From Melampsora larici-populina 98AG31 (Eukaryota > Basidiomycota > Pucciniomycetes > Pucciniales > Melampsoraceae): a DNA stretch of 64,000 nt. The stretch lies in NCBI RefSeq assembly GCF_000204055.1, contig NW_006768833.1, positions 386,619-450,618 on the forward strand. The letters are read 5' to 3'. The notes below the pieces were generated by a model. It saw only the letters and a list, made by a program, of their open reading frames with translations. It had not been told where the DNA came from and did no database searches. Below, piece after piece: positions 33,036-44,821 of this stretch. The first letter of the stretch is position 1, and every line of letters begins with the position of its first letter. The translations under genes and the position numbers were made by a program.

Positions 33036-33999
33036 GTCCCCTATCAGGTTGTGGGTGTGGCGTGAAAAACACGCCATTGGTGCACCTTTTTTGAAAATCA
33101 CACCAAGACATTTCTATGTCCAATCACCAATATTGAACTTGTTAACAACAATATGAGACTTTAATAACAACTATTTTTGATCTATCTTGCCTTTAAAAGC
33201 AAATCTGCTGTGGTAAATAGCTCCAGCAATACAAATGCAGAATAAATTTTGATGAACTTGGATGAAACAGCAGAATTTCAGCTTGTAGCAGTTTGTTCTG
33301 AAAAACCCACACCCAGCGGGCCAAGTGGTGCCTAGGTGCAAAAAAGTGTGGAGAAACACATAAACTTCTATCTTTTGTCACAATATTTGATAAGATTACA
33401 TAGTAATACACTCTTCTTGTGCTTTCTATTGGTTTTATTCTGGGATCACATTCATGTCAGTTGTATCTCTAATTGCTTCAATGAGTACTTCAAGCTCCAT
33501 GTTCACTGCATTCACAACCTTGAAGTATGTAAGTATTTTTCAACATGACCATAAGGTACCTTTACGCATGATGCAAGTCCTTACCACCCAAACTGGGTTC
33601 CAATCTGAATGTCTAAAAAAATCACTCAAATTTCCATTATCAAAATGATACAACAGATTGATCATGTAAGTCCTGGGTTTCTGTACTGATGTCAACTGAG
33701 CTTGAGCCTGCAGGGTAGAATAATCAAGTACTTGGATTTCCATTTTTGGAAACTTCCCACAGATTGATAGTTCAAATGCACAAGGTGAAGCATGTCTTGG
33801 ATATAAGTCCCCAAAATTGGATTCCAAATGCAAGATTGAATAGCCAATTTTGAGCCATTTTTTAAGATTTGCCACAAAGGCATAACTCAATGGTGCAATC
33901 TAAACCAAATAATTCCAACCACAGCAAACCACAGCAAACCAAAGCTTGGCCAACACAGCAAACCACAACTTTGCCACCAGGAAAATGAGGAAGGAAAGG
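33036..33999. other. Non-coding DNA upstream of secreted protein 1
   Basis: No gene seen. The part at about 33590-33860 is a diverged single copy of the roughly 300-bp unit repeated three times at 58303-59290: both contain an acagattgat start, an inner cacagattgatagttcaa and an ending like aatagccaatttt. It therefore belongs to the same duplicated block as the gene. Confidence 0.6.
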
Positions 34000-34007
34000 T
34001 ATATAAA
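34000..34007 (+). promoter_or_regulatory. TATA-like box of secreted protein 1
   Basis: TATATAAA lies in the context aaggTATATAAAcc. The same context stands before the paralogous gene at 59296. It is about 410 bp from the ATG. Confidence 0.5.
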
Positions 34008-34417
34008 CCCCTTCTCCCTTGGCCATCTTTCAATTTTCTCATCATCTCAAAAACCATTGACTTGATCTAGATTCATAATTATAATTCTAAACTCTAATTC
34101 AAGATTGATTGGTTTGTCACATTCCTCAAAGATTTAGGAAGTTTAGCTCCATATCTGACAGCTCCTATTTTAAATTCATCATCAAAGATTAAATATTTGA
34201 GTAAATATCTAATACAAAGGCACTATAGTCATCAACAAAAACATCTATCAAAGTTGAATTTGAGAACTAGAACATAATATTAAGCTTAGAAGTTTGAAAA
34301 TTTACAAAAATCTGACATCCTCTCAACATCTCTACAACTGACTGGTTTTGAAAAACAACTGCATCTTTCCAAGAAAAAGTCAATACCAATTTCTTCAAAA
34401 CCCTTTGCTGCAACACC

Positions 34418-34852
34418 ATGAAATTATTATCACCACCCACACTTGTCACCATGTCAGTGCTCATCATTGGAGTAGCACAAGTAGGATTATGTAGACTTGA
34501 TTGTCCATTCAATCAAGATGAAAGTTCTACTGCTCGGGTTCAAATCTTATTGAAAGATTGTCCACTTGGTAACAATTGTCAGGGGTTGGTTAGTCATATA
34601 GGGAAAAGATGTCCCAACAGTATAAACGGTTGTAGGGGTAAAATTGAGTATATTGTGGAAAAAGAAGCATGCAATGCTGATATCTTGTGTAGAAAACATA
34701 CCAAAAGAACCAAAAAGTGTGATAGAGAAGTTAATTTTGGAATAGTCAAATGTAACCAGAGTGGTTGCAATATTCAAGCAGCCCAGGGGGAAAGATCAGA
34801 TGAATGTACAAGACATGAAAAAATAGCTTGTCACCATAGATACTCAGAATGA
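34418..34852 (+). CDS. Secreted cysteine-rich protein, 144 aa, effector candidate 1
   Basis: It starts MKLLSPPTLV with a hydrophobic core TMSVLIIGVAQVGLC, a signal peptide likely cut near residue 24. The mature chain of about 120 residues is basic and has 13 cysteines (counting the one at the predicted cleavage site), in an order matched one for one by the paralog at 59844-60287. Shared blocks are CRLDCPFNQ, DCPLG, ILC, and VKC followed four to five residues later by C. I do not recognise a named family or catalytic motif, and no function can be given. Secretion, size, cysteine density and presence as a duplicated pair fit rust candidate effectors. The hAT element begins less than 200 bp downstream. 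Single exon in the coding part; a 5' UTR intron is possible. Confidence 0.75.
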   Translation: MKLLSPPTLVTMSVLIIGVAQVGLCRLDCPFNQDESSTARVQILLKDCPLGNNCQGLVSHIGKRCPNSINGCRGKIEYIVEKEACNADILCRKHTKRTKKCDREVNFGIVKCNQSGCNIQAAQGERSDECTRHEKIACHHRYSE

Positions 34853-35038
34853 TAGGACATGTAATTGGTGTGGAATGTTAAAGCAATGGCAAATCAAAGA
34901 AACTTTTACACCCCTGATGTGTTGTTGGTTGGTGAACAGGCACCAAGGCCTGTATCATAGGATATGATCTTTTTTTTACCAGGAATGGGGAGGAGACCCT
35001 GATTCTGAACAGAGAATGTGATTGTGGCATATCTAACT

Positions 35039-35270
35039 CAACGGTGGCTCGGCTAAGCTAACTTAGCGCTTAGCTTAGCGCTAGCTTAGCGTTATTTGGC
35101 CGCTAAGTTAGCGCAAATTTCTTAGCGGACCTCAGCTAAAGTAAGACATTTTCAAATATTCCTTAGCGGGACACAGCTAAGCTATTTAGCTTAGCGCACC
35201 GCTGTACCGCTAAGCTATGAGCTAAAGCGAGGTCCAGGGCGCTAATTAGCGCCCTTAGCGACTTTCCTAC
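35039..35270. repeat. Left subterminal array of GCTAAG/CTTAGC motifs
   Basis: More than ten short motifs of the form cttagcg or gctaag occur in both orientations. Such arrays are known binding sites for hAT transposases. A mirrored array lies at the right end. Confidence 0.85.
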
Positions 35271-35404
35271 GGACCAGTAGGATATCTATACATATCCGGA
35301 CATGTTTGATACCGAGCCTCGGACTTGTCCAGTGTCCGGTCTCGTAATCATATCTTGAGATTATTTTATTTTATTTTTTTTATTTTCCTTATTCACCACC
35401 AAAC

Positions 35405-38400
35405 ATGGATGACTCCAATCATCACGCAGATGTCTCGAATCCCACCACTTGTCGATCCAGCCGCAACGTCACCCCTATTGGCTCTCAAGCCCAACCAACC
35501 ACTCAGCCCAATCCAAATGAAGATGAAGACTCCAATCTTCCGAATCCCATCCGTCGAACAAGCCGTATCATCACACCCAGATCAAGACCACCGGGTATGA
35601 TTCAACCCTCTTCCGATTCACGCAGATCTGTCGGAACTTCAAACATCATTACAAATAAGCGAAAGAAAACGATTATAAGTGATTCAGAGACCGAGACTCA
35701 CGATACAAATCAGGATTCGACTGCTACTCAGAATAAGAAGAAACAAAAGAAAAAAAAGAATCGGAAGACACCTGCAGCTAATCGTCAAATTGGAACGGAG
35801 GTGAGAAACTCACAAACCTTTAACCTTACACTGAGTTTGTTCAATACACTTACCTGGTTCTATGTCAATGTAGAACGAAGACATGGATCGTGCCGCTCTC
35901 CAACAGAATTCTGACAGCGAAATCGAAAGAATCAAGGCATCAGCTCGAGCTAGTAAGATTAAGGACAAGGACGAAGATGGGTATGATGATGTGCTGCTTT
36001 ATTTCTCTGAAGCGACTCATAAGAAGGACGAGGTGAGTTTTGTTCAGGTGTATTGTTTTTTCTTTCCAGCTAACAATCACTTCTATGTAATAGGACAAGT
36101 CGAAAAAACCTCTCAACCACACGTGTCTCTGGTGCGGAAAGACTGGTATCCGAGTCAGTACAAGCAACCCTCGAGCCAATCTCAAGGTTCATCGGGATGG
36201 TAATCCACAAACCGAATCAGGATCAGTTGCGTGTCCTCACCGAAATCGGGCAATCAAAGCTGGCGCGAGTCTCCCACCAACAGTTGCTGCATTGAAGAAA
36301 CTCGAAAAGGATAAATCTCAAACTACACTGACTTCCTTCGGCATCGAACAATCAAAATCGCAGTACGAGGTTAATACAATGAATCGAATGCTTTGTCTGT
36401 GGCTGGTCCAGCAAGCTCTACCCTGGAAACGGATTGAGGATCCAGCCTTACGTGCTGCATTGGACTATGCACGACCAGGAGTACGTATTTATAAGCGGAA
36501 GTGGATGGCTAAAGAAGCGAAACAATTATATGTTTCGCTTCGAGAATCAATCCACACTGAACTTCAGGTGAAGTGTTTCTTCTTTTATGATTCTTCTTTC
36601 CGATCAAGTGATCTGATTTAACTTTTTTTTTTGAAATGAACAGAATCTTGACAGTCAGTTCACGCTTGTTCAAGATGTGTGGACCACGAAGGGTAACGCA
36701 CACGCCTTCAGTGGTGTTTCCGTTAGTTTCATCGATTCGAGTTGGCAATACAAAGTCAGGCATCTGAGTTTGAAGAGGGTCGCTTGGCATCACCATGGCC
36801 AATGGTTGGCTGAACCGATAGTCACTATTCTGAAGAAAGATAATCTGTATCTTAAGATAAGTAGATTATTTTTTCAAATTCAATCAATTGTATTTTAAGT
36901 TTCAACTAACATCAAATCTTATTATTGTATTACATGCTCGCTCAAGTTACTGACTCAGGTATGAATAATAACACCATGTCCAGAGAGATGCACAAGCAAC
37001 TTCAGGCTCTATCCGAACAAGTCGGCTCCGAAGTAACATCAACTACCGATATCAACAACTCACAATCACAAATGCTTTCCAATACTGAAACTATCAAATC
37101 AGTTAAACCGATGGCCAAATGGACAAACTCGTACACATGGGACCCGAAGCGTATGCACCATTTCTGTGCTTGTCACAAGCTCGGTCTTGTTGTCAAGCAT
37201 GGACTTGCTGCCTTAGGAATCAATGCACGCGCTGGGCCTGCGAACAAGGAGGTAGTACTTGGACGATTCCCTGTAGTCGATATCATGCCCGTTATAGAAG
37301 AGGAAGAAGATGAAAATGATGATAGTGTGGCAATTGACCTTGATGATGAAGATGAAGAACCGGATCACCAACCTGATGAGCTTCCTGAGGAAGATCATCA
37401 TAGCGACTCAGAAGAGGTCTCCGATGTCGATGATCCAGACAAAGATGACGAAACTCGACGCATTTGCAAGTCTCTTATGGACCCACCTGAAAGTCGGTCT
37501 CCATCATCCAACATGATGGCAACTCTGTACAAGAACTGTCTCACAGTGTGTCGCCGCTTGACCCGAAGTGCTTCTTGGAGGCGAGTTTTCGAACGTCGAA
37601 TGAAGGCCAAAGGCCTCTCTGTACGGCCTTTATCTGCAGGTTATGGTATCCGGTGGAACGCTGACTATGACCGCCAATCACGAGCTTATGAGGCACGTGA
37701 GGTAAGTCTATGTATCTATCTAATCATCTTGTATACTTGTGATTTCTGCTAATGGTGTATTCATTTTCACTTTAGGTTATTGATCAGATTCTTAGCAAAG
37801 ACCTGGCCAAATTCCACTCGACAAACCGTCGGCGAGGTACCGATGTGAAGAAAGCGGCATACTTTCAAGGTATAACTTTCAATGGTCGCGACTGGGAGGA
37901 TCTCAATGCTCTCAATGAAGAACTATTAGTATGTATCAATTTAACTTCCATCAGCTGATTGATACTGACTTTGCCTGTATCAATACAGCCATTTCTTTTG
38001 TTGACTAAACGGTTTGAGGAGAACAGCCCGAATGGATCAATTGTCCTACCAGAGTATTCGATCTTGTTGGAATCTCTCAAAAAACAACAGGCTGCTTTAG
38101 AACAAGATGACCCGTTGTATCCTATGTTTGCGGAGATGGTCATCTGGATGGAAAAGTACTGGAATGAAGCTCTCAAGTGTGAGAGTCTTGTATTTGCGAC
38201 CATCTTGAACCCACTATTTCGCCACCGATTCTTCGAAAAAACCTTTGGCCCCCAAGATTCCAAGTCTGTTGAGAGTCTCACAGCATTTACAAGCACATTC
38301 AATGTCCGCAAAACTGAGCACTCGGACCTCAACTCTCAGCGATCGTTGCACAACACGCAACCTACCTCATCAAGCTTGACCAGCGCAGTTTCATCTGTTT

Positions 38401-38871
38401 ATCAACTCTTCACCCACGATGCTCAGGCTGAGCGCGAGGATGAGCTTAAGAGGTACTTGAAAGGCGATCATCCCCTATTACCAGTGCTCAAAGATGGCGC
38501 AATCGATCCTGATTGCATATTGAAATGGTGGAAAGTTAGTATTGATTTTCCTTTGTATCTACATGCGCCTGAAACAACACATTGCTAATCAGCAATGCCA
38601 TTGTTTGTAGGATCACGAACATATCTATCCGGTCCTTGCGTCAATGGCACGCGATTACCTTGCAATCCCCGCTTCATCTGCAGCGGTTGAGAGATCTTTT
38701 TCAGCCGCTGCTGATGTTTGCTCAGCGAATCGAGGTCGATTGGCCCCACAAACCATTGAGAGGAATGTGGGTAGCCTGTTGTGGCTCCGTGAAAAGGTTG
38801 AACTGGTGGGTGAATGGGTAATGGTAGCCAGTACGCTAGCTAAGCATGCTGCAAAGGTTATTCTAAAATGA
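35405..38871 (+). CDS. hAT transposase, 989 aa, eight exons
   Basis: Exons: 35405-35800, 35874-36032, 36094-36567, 36644-36856, 36934-37701, 37776-37928, 37989-38534, 38611-38871. Every exon length is a multiple of three (990 codons with stop), so all introns are phase 0. Residues 1-185 are acidic/basic and likely disordered. A BED-type finger follows in exon 3: CLWCGKTG...LKVHRDG...CPH. The RNase H-like core has DVWTTKGNAHAFSGVSV (exon 4), VTDSGMNNNTM and MHHFCACHKLGLVVKHGL (exon 5). Exon 5 also holds an acidic insert near residues 530-590. The C-terminal dimerisation part reads YPVLASMARDYLAIPASSAA followed by VERSFS. No stop or frameshift is seen. Intron 4 (36857-36933) begins ATAAGT and ends AC; the other six are GT-AG. 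Confidence 0.88.
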
Positions 38872-38929
38872 ACATTTCTTTTATTTTTGATTGTCTTGAA
38901 TAAAAAATAAGATTTATTTGTTTTGTGCC

Positions 38930-39149
38930 TAAAAGTCGCGCTAAGCCGCTAATTAGCGGTTTAGCTGAAAAAACCGCGCTAAGCTATTGACAAAGCTTAG
39001 CAGCATCAAATTTTTACCGCTAAGCTATTGTCTTAGCTTTAGCGGTAATGCGCTAAGATTTAGCGTTAGCGCGCCATTCCTTAGCGGGGCATTGCTAAGC
39101 TAAGCCAAGTGTGGGAATAACCTTAGCTTAGCTTAGCGAGCCACCGTTG
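38930..39149. repeat. Right subterminal array of GCTAAG/CTTAGC motifs
   Basis: Motifs are as dense as at the left end and finish with ttagcttagcgagccaccgttg, the inverted copy of the left terminus. Confidence 0.85.
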
Positions 39150-39330
39150 TCTAACTAAACCCTGTTATTTCATGAACAAAAAGTAAGTTGCCATCTTGGA
39201 CATAAAGATCCTTGAAAGCGTTTGCAGCACTCAATTGGAATTGGGTTGAGCCTCAAAAATGATAAGGTAAAGCATCTGTGATGCAGTGCACCATCCCAGG
39301 TTAATACACTTGCTACTGAAATATGTGAAG

Positions 39331-39690
39331 TCATTTCAATGGCTTGAATTTGGCACATTTCTTTCTTGCAGATCCTGTTTAAGTTTACAATCAGCCTGGA
39401 CAGTTTGGATGCTGAGGAGACAAGAAACTCTCCACACATTGTGTGCATAGATTTCTTTTTAGCTGTGATTGTCCTCATAAGTTAGCCAAACCTACAAGAA
39501 GATGGCCCACAGAGTCATTTCAATGGCTTGAATTTGGCACATTTCTTCCTTGCAGATCCTGTTTAACTTTCCAATCAGCCTGGACATGTTGAATGCTGAG
39601 GAGACAAGAAACTCACCCACATTGTGTGCATAGATTTCTTTTTTGTTTTTGATTGTCCTCATAAGTTAGCCAAACCTACAAGAAGATGAC
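39331..39690. repeat. Tandem duplication, unit of about 184 bp
   Basis: The copies start tcatttcaatggcttgaat at 39331 and 39515 and both end near aaacctacaagaagatg. They differ at a few positions and by small indels. On the minus strand both copies have a fairly open frame containing PNSSH and CLLSIQ, so the duplicated DNA may derive from an old coding sequence. Confidence 0.85.
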
Positions 39691-40672
39691 CTACTTCAGA
39701 GGTTGAAAAAATCCCCCTGGATGGCTGTTGGACAAATCATCCAGCAACAACAAGGTTGATTGCTCCAATGTGCACAAGGAAGTGGATATCATCCCTTTCC
39801 ATGTTTCAATCAAATACTTGATCATCACAGGAGCACAATCAGCAGACATATCTGACAAGACTTCAGGGTGGAGCAAAGGCTGTGTGCAAGGCTTTGTCAT
39901 GTATGTTGTTGAAAGCTTTTCCTATACCAGTAGTAATATGTATCATGTACCACATCACATGCATGATCTTCATTTTTTGCCAGTATGTCATCCAAATTCA
40001 GGGACCCTTCATATAAACCACGCCAATCTTGTCATCAACCCAGCTGATTGACTTGATCGCACATTAAGAGAATCAAGACTTTGATAAAGGCTTTGAACCT
40101 AGGGACGTGTTCATACAACTTTTCCTGGTATGAATTATGGTTTATGTTGAACACCAAAATCCCTATGCTATGCAGACTGAATGACCAGTCAACAAATCAA
40201 ATTGGCAGTGCTCTGTTCAATTCATTGACTGTTTGATCCCTTGAGATGATACACACTTGAATCTTTGGATCTTGCAATGTTGGATCCAAGGCCCTTGGCA
40301 TAACACTGATCAAAAACTCTAGGTGGTTCCCAGAATCTCTGGATTCTGGTACTGATCTGTCTTGCATACTATAGCCTTTGTAATTTACCTGGAAATCAGC
40401 TTGGGTTGTGTTTACAAGGAGCACAGCCTGTAAATACTTTCCATCAATCAATATTTATATATATAAGTCATTTGAAACAAAAGAAGAGGAGATATTTCAA
40501 AATAAAACCGTTACTGAGAGAGATATGATACAGAGAAGCAATTGGAGTCACGGTAGCCTGAAGTTGAATGATACTCTTGATGTGCCAGCTTCACACTGGG
40601 CTTAAAAGGTTTCATCTTGTGGATAGTCCGTCACTTACCAAATTCAATCATGCCTTTTTGGAAACCAGTCGG
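39691..40672 (-). other. Degenerate, possibly once-coding DNA downstream of the Kar5-like gene
   Basis: The minus strand has stretches with a protein-like look, for example an 84-residue frame at 40197-40451 and a 69-residue frame at 39691-39900. They are broken, and I recognise no family. Transposon debris is my best guess. Confidence 0.35.
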
Positions 40673-43433
40673 TTAGGTACAATTCTCGAAGAAGTGCGGG
40701 GATGAAGACGACTTTGAGCCAATCGGTTTGGTCGCAGTGCACCCAGCGATCCATTGATGTTCTTTAAACCTGTAGAAATTGCGTTGAACTCTTTGATACA
40801 CGCTATCGCTTGTACTCGCTCGTATCGTTGGAGAGTATACACGTCCGGGCTTTGTGCTTGTAGACCCGGAAACCTTTGAGGCACATCCGATGCGCCAAGA
40901 TGTGAAGGATATGTCATAGTTTGTGACGAGACCTCCGGATCGTCGCTTGATGGAGGGATTTTCGGCGGAAGAATCAGACGAGTGATACCATTTGATGATT
41001 GGCATGAAGCTAGAGATATTAAGCAAAAACTCACCCGAAGTCCATCACAGCACCAGCTTGAAACCCTCTCCGCGCATCCTTCTGGTTCCACCTCCTCTTC
41101 TTGGATCTTGTCAAGTTTTTCACGGACGAAATTACGACGCATAAAACTGCCATCTATATGGCAAAAAGTTCATTGGGGAATTGTTCAGAGCGGATTTCAA
41201 TCAGAACAATGTCCATGATGATGACTTACAACACTGAATTTGATCAGCCATTTTGAGGCATAGAGAGTAGCTGGGTAGATGATGTAAGACAAAACGGTCC
41301 AGCTCATCAAAGATTCAAAAACAAGCGCGCCTGGAGTAAAAGTCAGACGCCTCTTCATTTTCACTCTCAACTCTAGTCATTCAACGCGGAATGCAAAGAA
41401 TAGTCTCCTGACCAACGCTTTTCAGCCAGCTGAAGAGAAAGCTGATGCTCTTGAATGCAGTGTGATCAATAATACCGATAGAGCCAACCAGAGAAGCAGT
41501 TAGATTATCCATCACTGCGATCTGCGTGTCCAACTCCTTGAACAAGTTGGCCATTACGAGTTTTATTTGATACTGTTAGATAATGACAAGATATTGACCT
41601 TCAGCTTGATCTTACGAAAGACGGTACAGAGAAAAGCAAAAATGATGCACTTACCTCCACGTCTACAATCGTTGATTGTGATTGGTTCAAAGAGAAAGCT
41701 ATCTGGTTGGAACTGTGGTCAAAGCCCTTCAAACGATCTTCGATCATTATGAAACCGCCGTTGATCGATGCAAGTCTTTGAGTCAAATCAGCCTAGCAAG
41801 ACGCATACATCGTCAGTATTCTTTGTTACGGACTTGTCACTTACACACAATTTTTTTTCGATGGGTCAAAAAGCTTCTACCATTTCACCATGCTGTATCA
41901 ATATGACATCCTTAATACCATTGAGGCTTTCTTCGTGAGTCTGTCCCAAAGACTCTGCCAAACCCATAAACCTCTATCAGGCCGGTTAAGCGGCAAAGAG
42001 TTGATATTTGAGATTAGTTGATATCAATTCATCGGAAGAAATAGCGAAATCGGGACGTACCAGTTCCAAGCAGCTGACGAGGGCTTGAAGGCTGTGATTG
42101 AGCTTGGACTCAATCACCGAGGGTAGTTCCGTTTTCAGCGCGACGAGCTGGGTCGATAAACCAGTGTCCACCTCCATAGCAAGCCCGCGTAAAATCTAAT
42201 TGAAGGTAGAGTTACACAAGAAAGGTTTCAGCTTTCCACGACAGTGAGATAGTCAGTAGGCAGCACCTACCGAATCGGCCGAAGAGCGCCAGCGGTCAAG
42301 ACCGTTTGAAAAGTCGACAGCCCTATCTCTTCGATCAAGTGCATCTCTTTCAATCATCACTCGTTCCAGCCCATTGACAAGCTCCTCAAATTTCTTCTGA
42401 TGAGCCTGTGAAGAGCTTTGAAACGATTGGAGATTGGATCGCGTCAAGCTGGCGATGTCCTCCAGCCGTACCCGATCGCGTTCTGTAGCTGCTCGGAATG
42501 CGCTGGCTTCGTTTTGAAAATATTGAGTGATGGATTCCTTCACGTGTAGGAAATCTCGCTGACGTCCTTCCTCCTGTTGGCGCAGTGAAACTAGAAGCTG
42601 ATTCGCGATCACCGTGGTGCTTTCATAGATGTCCCGAGCTTTATCTAAGATCAACGAATACAAATTGCCGTTCATGAGTCACACCTGACCCGCTTGATCA
42701 TTCTGCGTGATGCGTTTGTATAAAGAACTTACCAAGTCCATGAAGATTCGCGTATCCAAAGCACAATTGAATAGCATCCCTTAGATGGCCGGAATACGAT
42801 GACCAAGACTGGGGCGACGTATGTAGCGCAGTGATACATGTCCTCGCGTCGTCATCATCTCTTGCAACCCAGATAGAACATTCTTTAGGTATATTGAGCT
42901 GAGCTTGATCTAATTCGCATATTGTTAATCGAGCTGCAAAAGCGGTTCGCAGTAAATCTGACTCAGTTACCAATGCACAATAAGAGCCATCGGTACTTTT
43001 ATCCTTGTGAGCTGAGGATGAGAAAATTTTGGCGTAGCAGGACTTTTCTACAGAAGGCGATGCCGATGGGTTGGAATCTAGTTCTGAGAGGAAAACCAAT
43101 GAGAATTGTGTGAAAAATGATGGATGATAAGTTGTCTTTTATATGGCAGACCTCGAAGTCACAGGAGAGACGTGATTATAAGATGAAGAGCTTCAAGGGC
43201 GGCACTCAACTTAATCCTGAACTAACTAAACGCTCTGATAAAGCATCAATCTCTGATAGACGATGTAGGCGAGCTCGCGATTCGACCCTTTCAGCTTCTT
43301 TTCTATGGTTCTCTACAACCTCTATGCTGGTCTTTGGGCTAGAAGTCTTGAACAGGAAGCCAGTGATGGTGCCGGTGAGAGTGAAGATGAGAAAGTTTAT
43401 AAAAATCTGCCAATATAGAAGGCTGTTGACCAT
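40673..43433 (-). CDS. Kar5-type nuclear-fusion (karyogamy) protein, about 685 aa, ten exons
   Basis: Minus-strand exons: 43433-about 43211, 43083-42733, 42644-42271, 42195-42061, 41973-41881, 41792-41655, 41572-41386, 41330-41230, 41153-41035, 41009-40673. Phases are consistent and total 686 codons; only the first donor is uncertain. A signal peptide (LLYWQIFINFLIFTLTG) is followed by the Kar5/Tht1 signature: conserved cysteines, LTICELDQAQLNIPKEC, and SPQSWSSYSGHLRDAIQLC. Coiled coils (exons 3-7) come next, then two membrane segments, WTVLSYIIYPATLYASKW and MAVLCVVISSV. Exon 10 is a basic Ser-rich tail. Kar5, Tht1 and the plant/animal GEX1/Brambleberry relatives act at the nuclear envelope in nuclear fusion after mating. 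In a rust this would fit the dikaryon-to-diploid step. No damage seen. Confidence 0.82.
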
Positions 43434-44127
43434 TTTGAAGAGTTTATGAAGTCAAATCAGTTGAGGAGTGTCTATACGGTCAAGAAGAGATGAAGTTATG
43501 GATCAATAGAAGAATCACGCTCATCCTCAACTGTCTTAGACACTGATGAACTCACTCTTATGATCTTAAACATCTATCGGCTATAAAGTCAACTCTCTTG
43601 ATCTCTCCAAGATGATCACACCTTGGCTTATCACAGCCCAATATGGTTTGTTCCACAGTTGTATCCTGAAGAAGAATGGAAAACGTTTGCAAATGTAAAA
43701 TTCTACTTGGATCTGGTCCTTGAAGTGTAGACACACCACTCAAGGGTTCATCTTTCCAAATGAAATCTCGAGAAAACCTTTGACATGGGGCTTGATAGAT
43801 AGGATGAGTTATGAGTCAGTTTTGAGCGCATGAGATCTCACTCACCTCAAACCACCTTGAGCATTATCTACCTATATCCAAAAACACAAAGGGTGAGAAG
43901 TGGCAATTTGAGGTCGGGCTACAGCATCGTCATGAAAAGCTGTTCCCATGGTAGGGTGAGACAATATCAACATAAGTTTTCCTCAAATGTGTAAAAATAC
44001 TCAGAAATCGTAAGGAATGAAGAATGACAGGATGAAATTGGGAGGGTGTCTCCTGGAATGATGGACTGATATGTCTCTGATAAGGAGTGTCAGGCCATAT
44101 CATCTTGGGAAAATGTGATAACATCAG
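43434..44127. other. Spacer and left flank of the Ngaro element
   Basis: The promoter side of the Kar5-like gene. On the minus strand, a short open stretch at 43930-44127 continues in frame with the right flank of the Ngaro element once that element is removed. Its identity is unknown. Confidence 0.45.
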
Positions 44128-44821
44128 TCCATTTGGTGAGGGGCAAGTTCTTAGGACTTGAGATCATTCATGATCGAGTTCTATATACGTAATCCTACAT
44201 ATACGCACCCATCCTTGCCCTACCTCACATTCTTTCTGTGAGGCAGAGCGTGCTTGGGAAGGCGGCCGCAGGCCAGGCCCGTTTTGCGTGACCCGGAAAC
44301 TTTTCCGACTCACACCAAGACGGGCCAGCTCTACAAGTTCGCTGGGTGGGTGGGTGGTATTTGAAAGGATTAATATATTTGGTAGAAATGAAATGAAAGC
44401 AGAAGGTTGGGTGAATCGAGTTCTTGACAATGCGGGACAAGGACAGACGTGCGAGAGGATGTGAGGATGGAGGGAATTTTTTTTCTCCATCTCTACAGGT
44501 GTGAACCTTCCCCTTGGAAGGTTCCCTCTCGGCACAAGCATGTATGCTTATAGTCTGACACAACCCGCCTCTCAGTCATGGAACTCGTCGCCATGTCGTT
44601 CCTTGGATGGCGTCCCCAATCCATTTGGTGAGGGGCAAGTTCTTAGGACTTGAGATCATTCATGATCGAGTTCTATATACGTAATCCTACATATACACAC
44701 CCATCCTTGCCCTACCTCACATTCTTACTGTGAGGCAGAGCGTGCTTGGGAAGGCGGCCGCAGGCCAGGCCCGTTTTGCGTGACCCGGAACTTTTCCGAC
44801 TCACACCAAGACGGGCCAGCT
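44128..44821 (-). repeat. 3' repeat block B-A-B of the Ngaro element
   Basis: B copies (44128-44330 and 44620-44821) share tccatttggtgaggggcaag through gacgggccagct. The A copy between them (44357-44619) matches the far end at 51126-52207. A ggt microsatellite near 44340-44355 lies at one A/B joint. Confidence 0.92.

Larger units (their letters stand above)
35039..39149 (+). mobile_element. hAT DNA transposon, apparently autonomous
   Basis: Terminal inverted repeats begin CAACGGTGGCTCG at both ends. TCTAACT is repeated exactly at 35032-35038 and 39150-39156, a 7-bp duplication where hAT usually gives 8. Both subterminal regions are packed with GCTAAG/CTTAGC motifs. The element carries one transposase gene with a complete frame across eight exons. 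Confidence 0.92.

Noticed and set aside
36857..36946. GT-AG alternative for hAT intron 4 (GT at 36861, AG at 36946)
   Set aside because: It keeps the frame but removes MLAQV just before the conserved TDSG box, so the AT-AC model is preferred. Not excluded without RNA.
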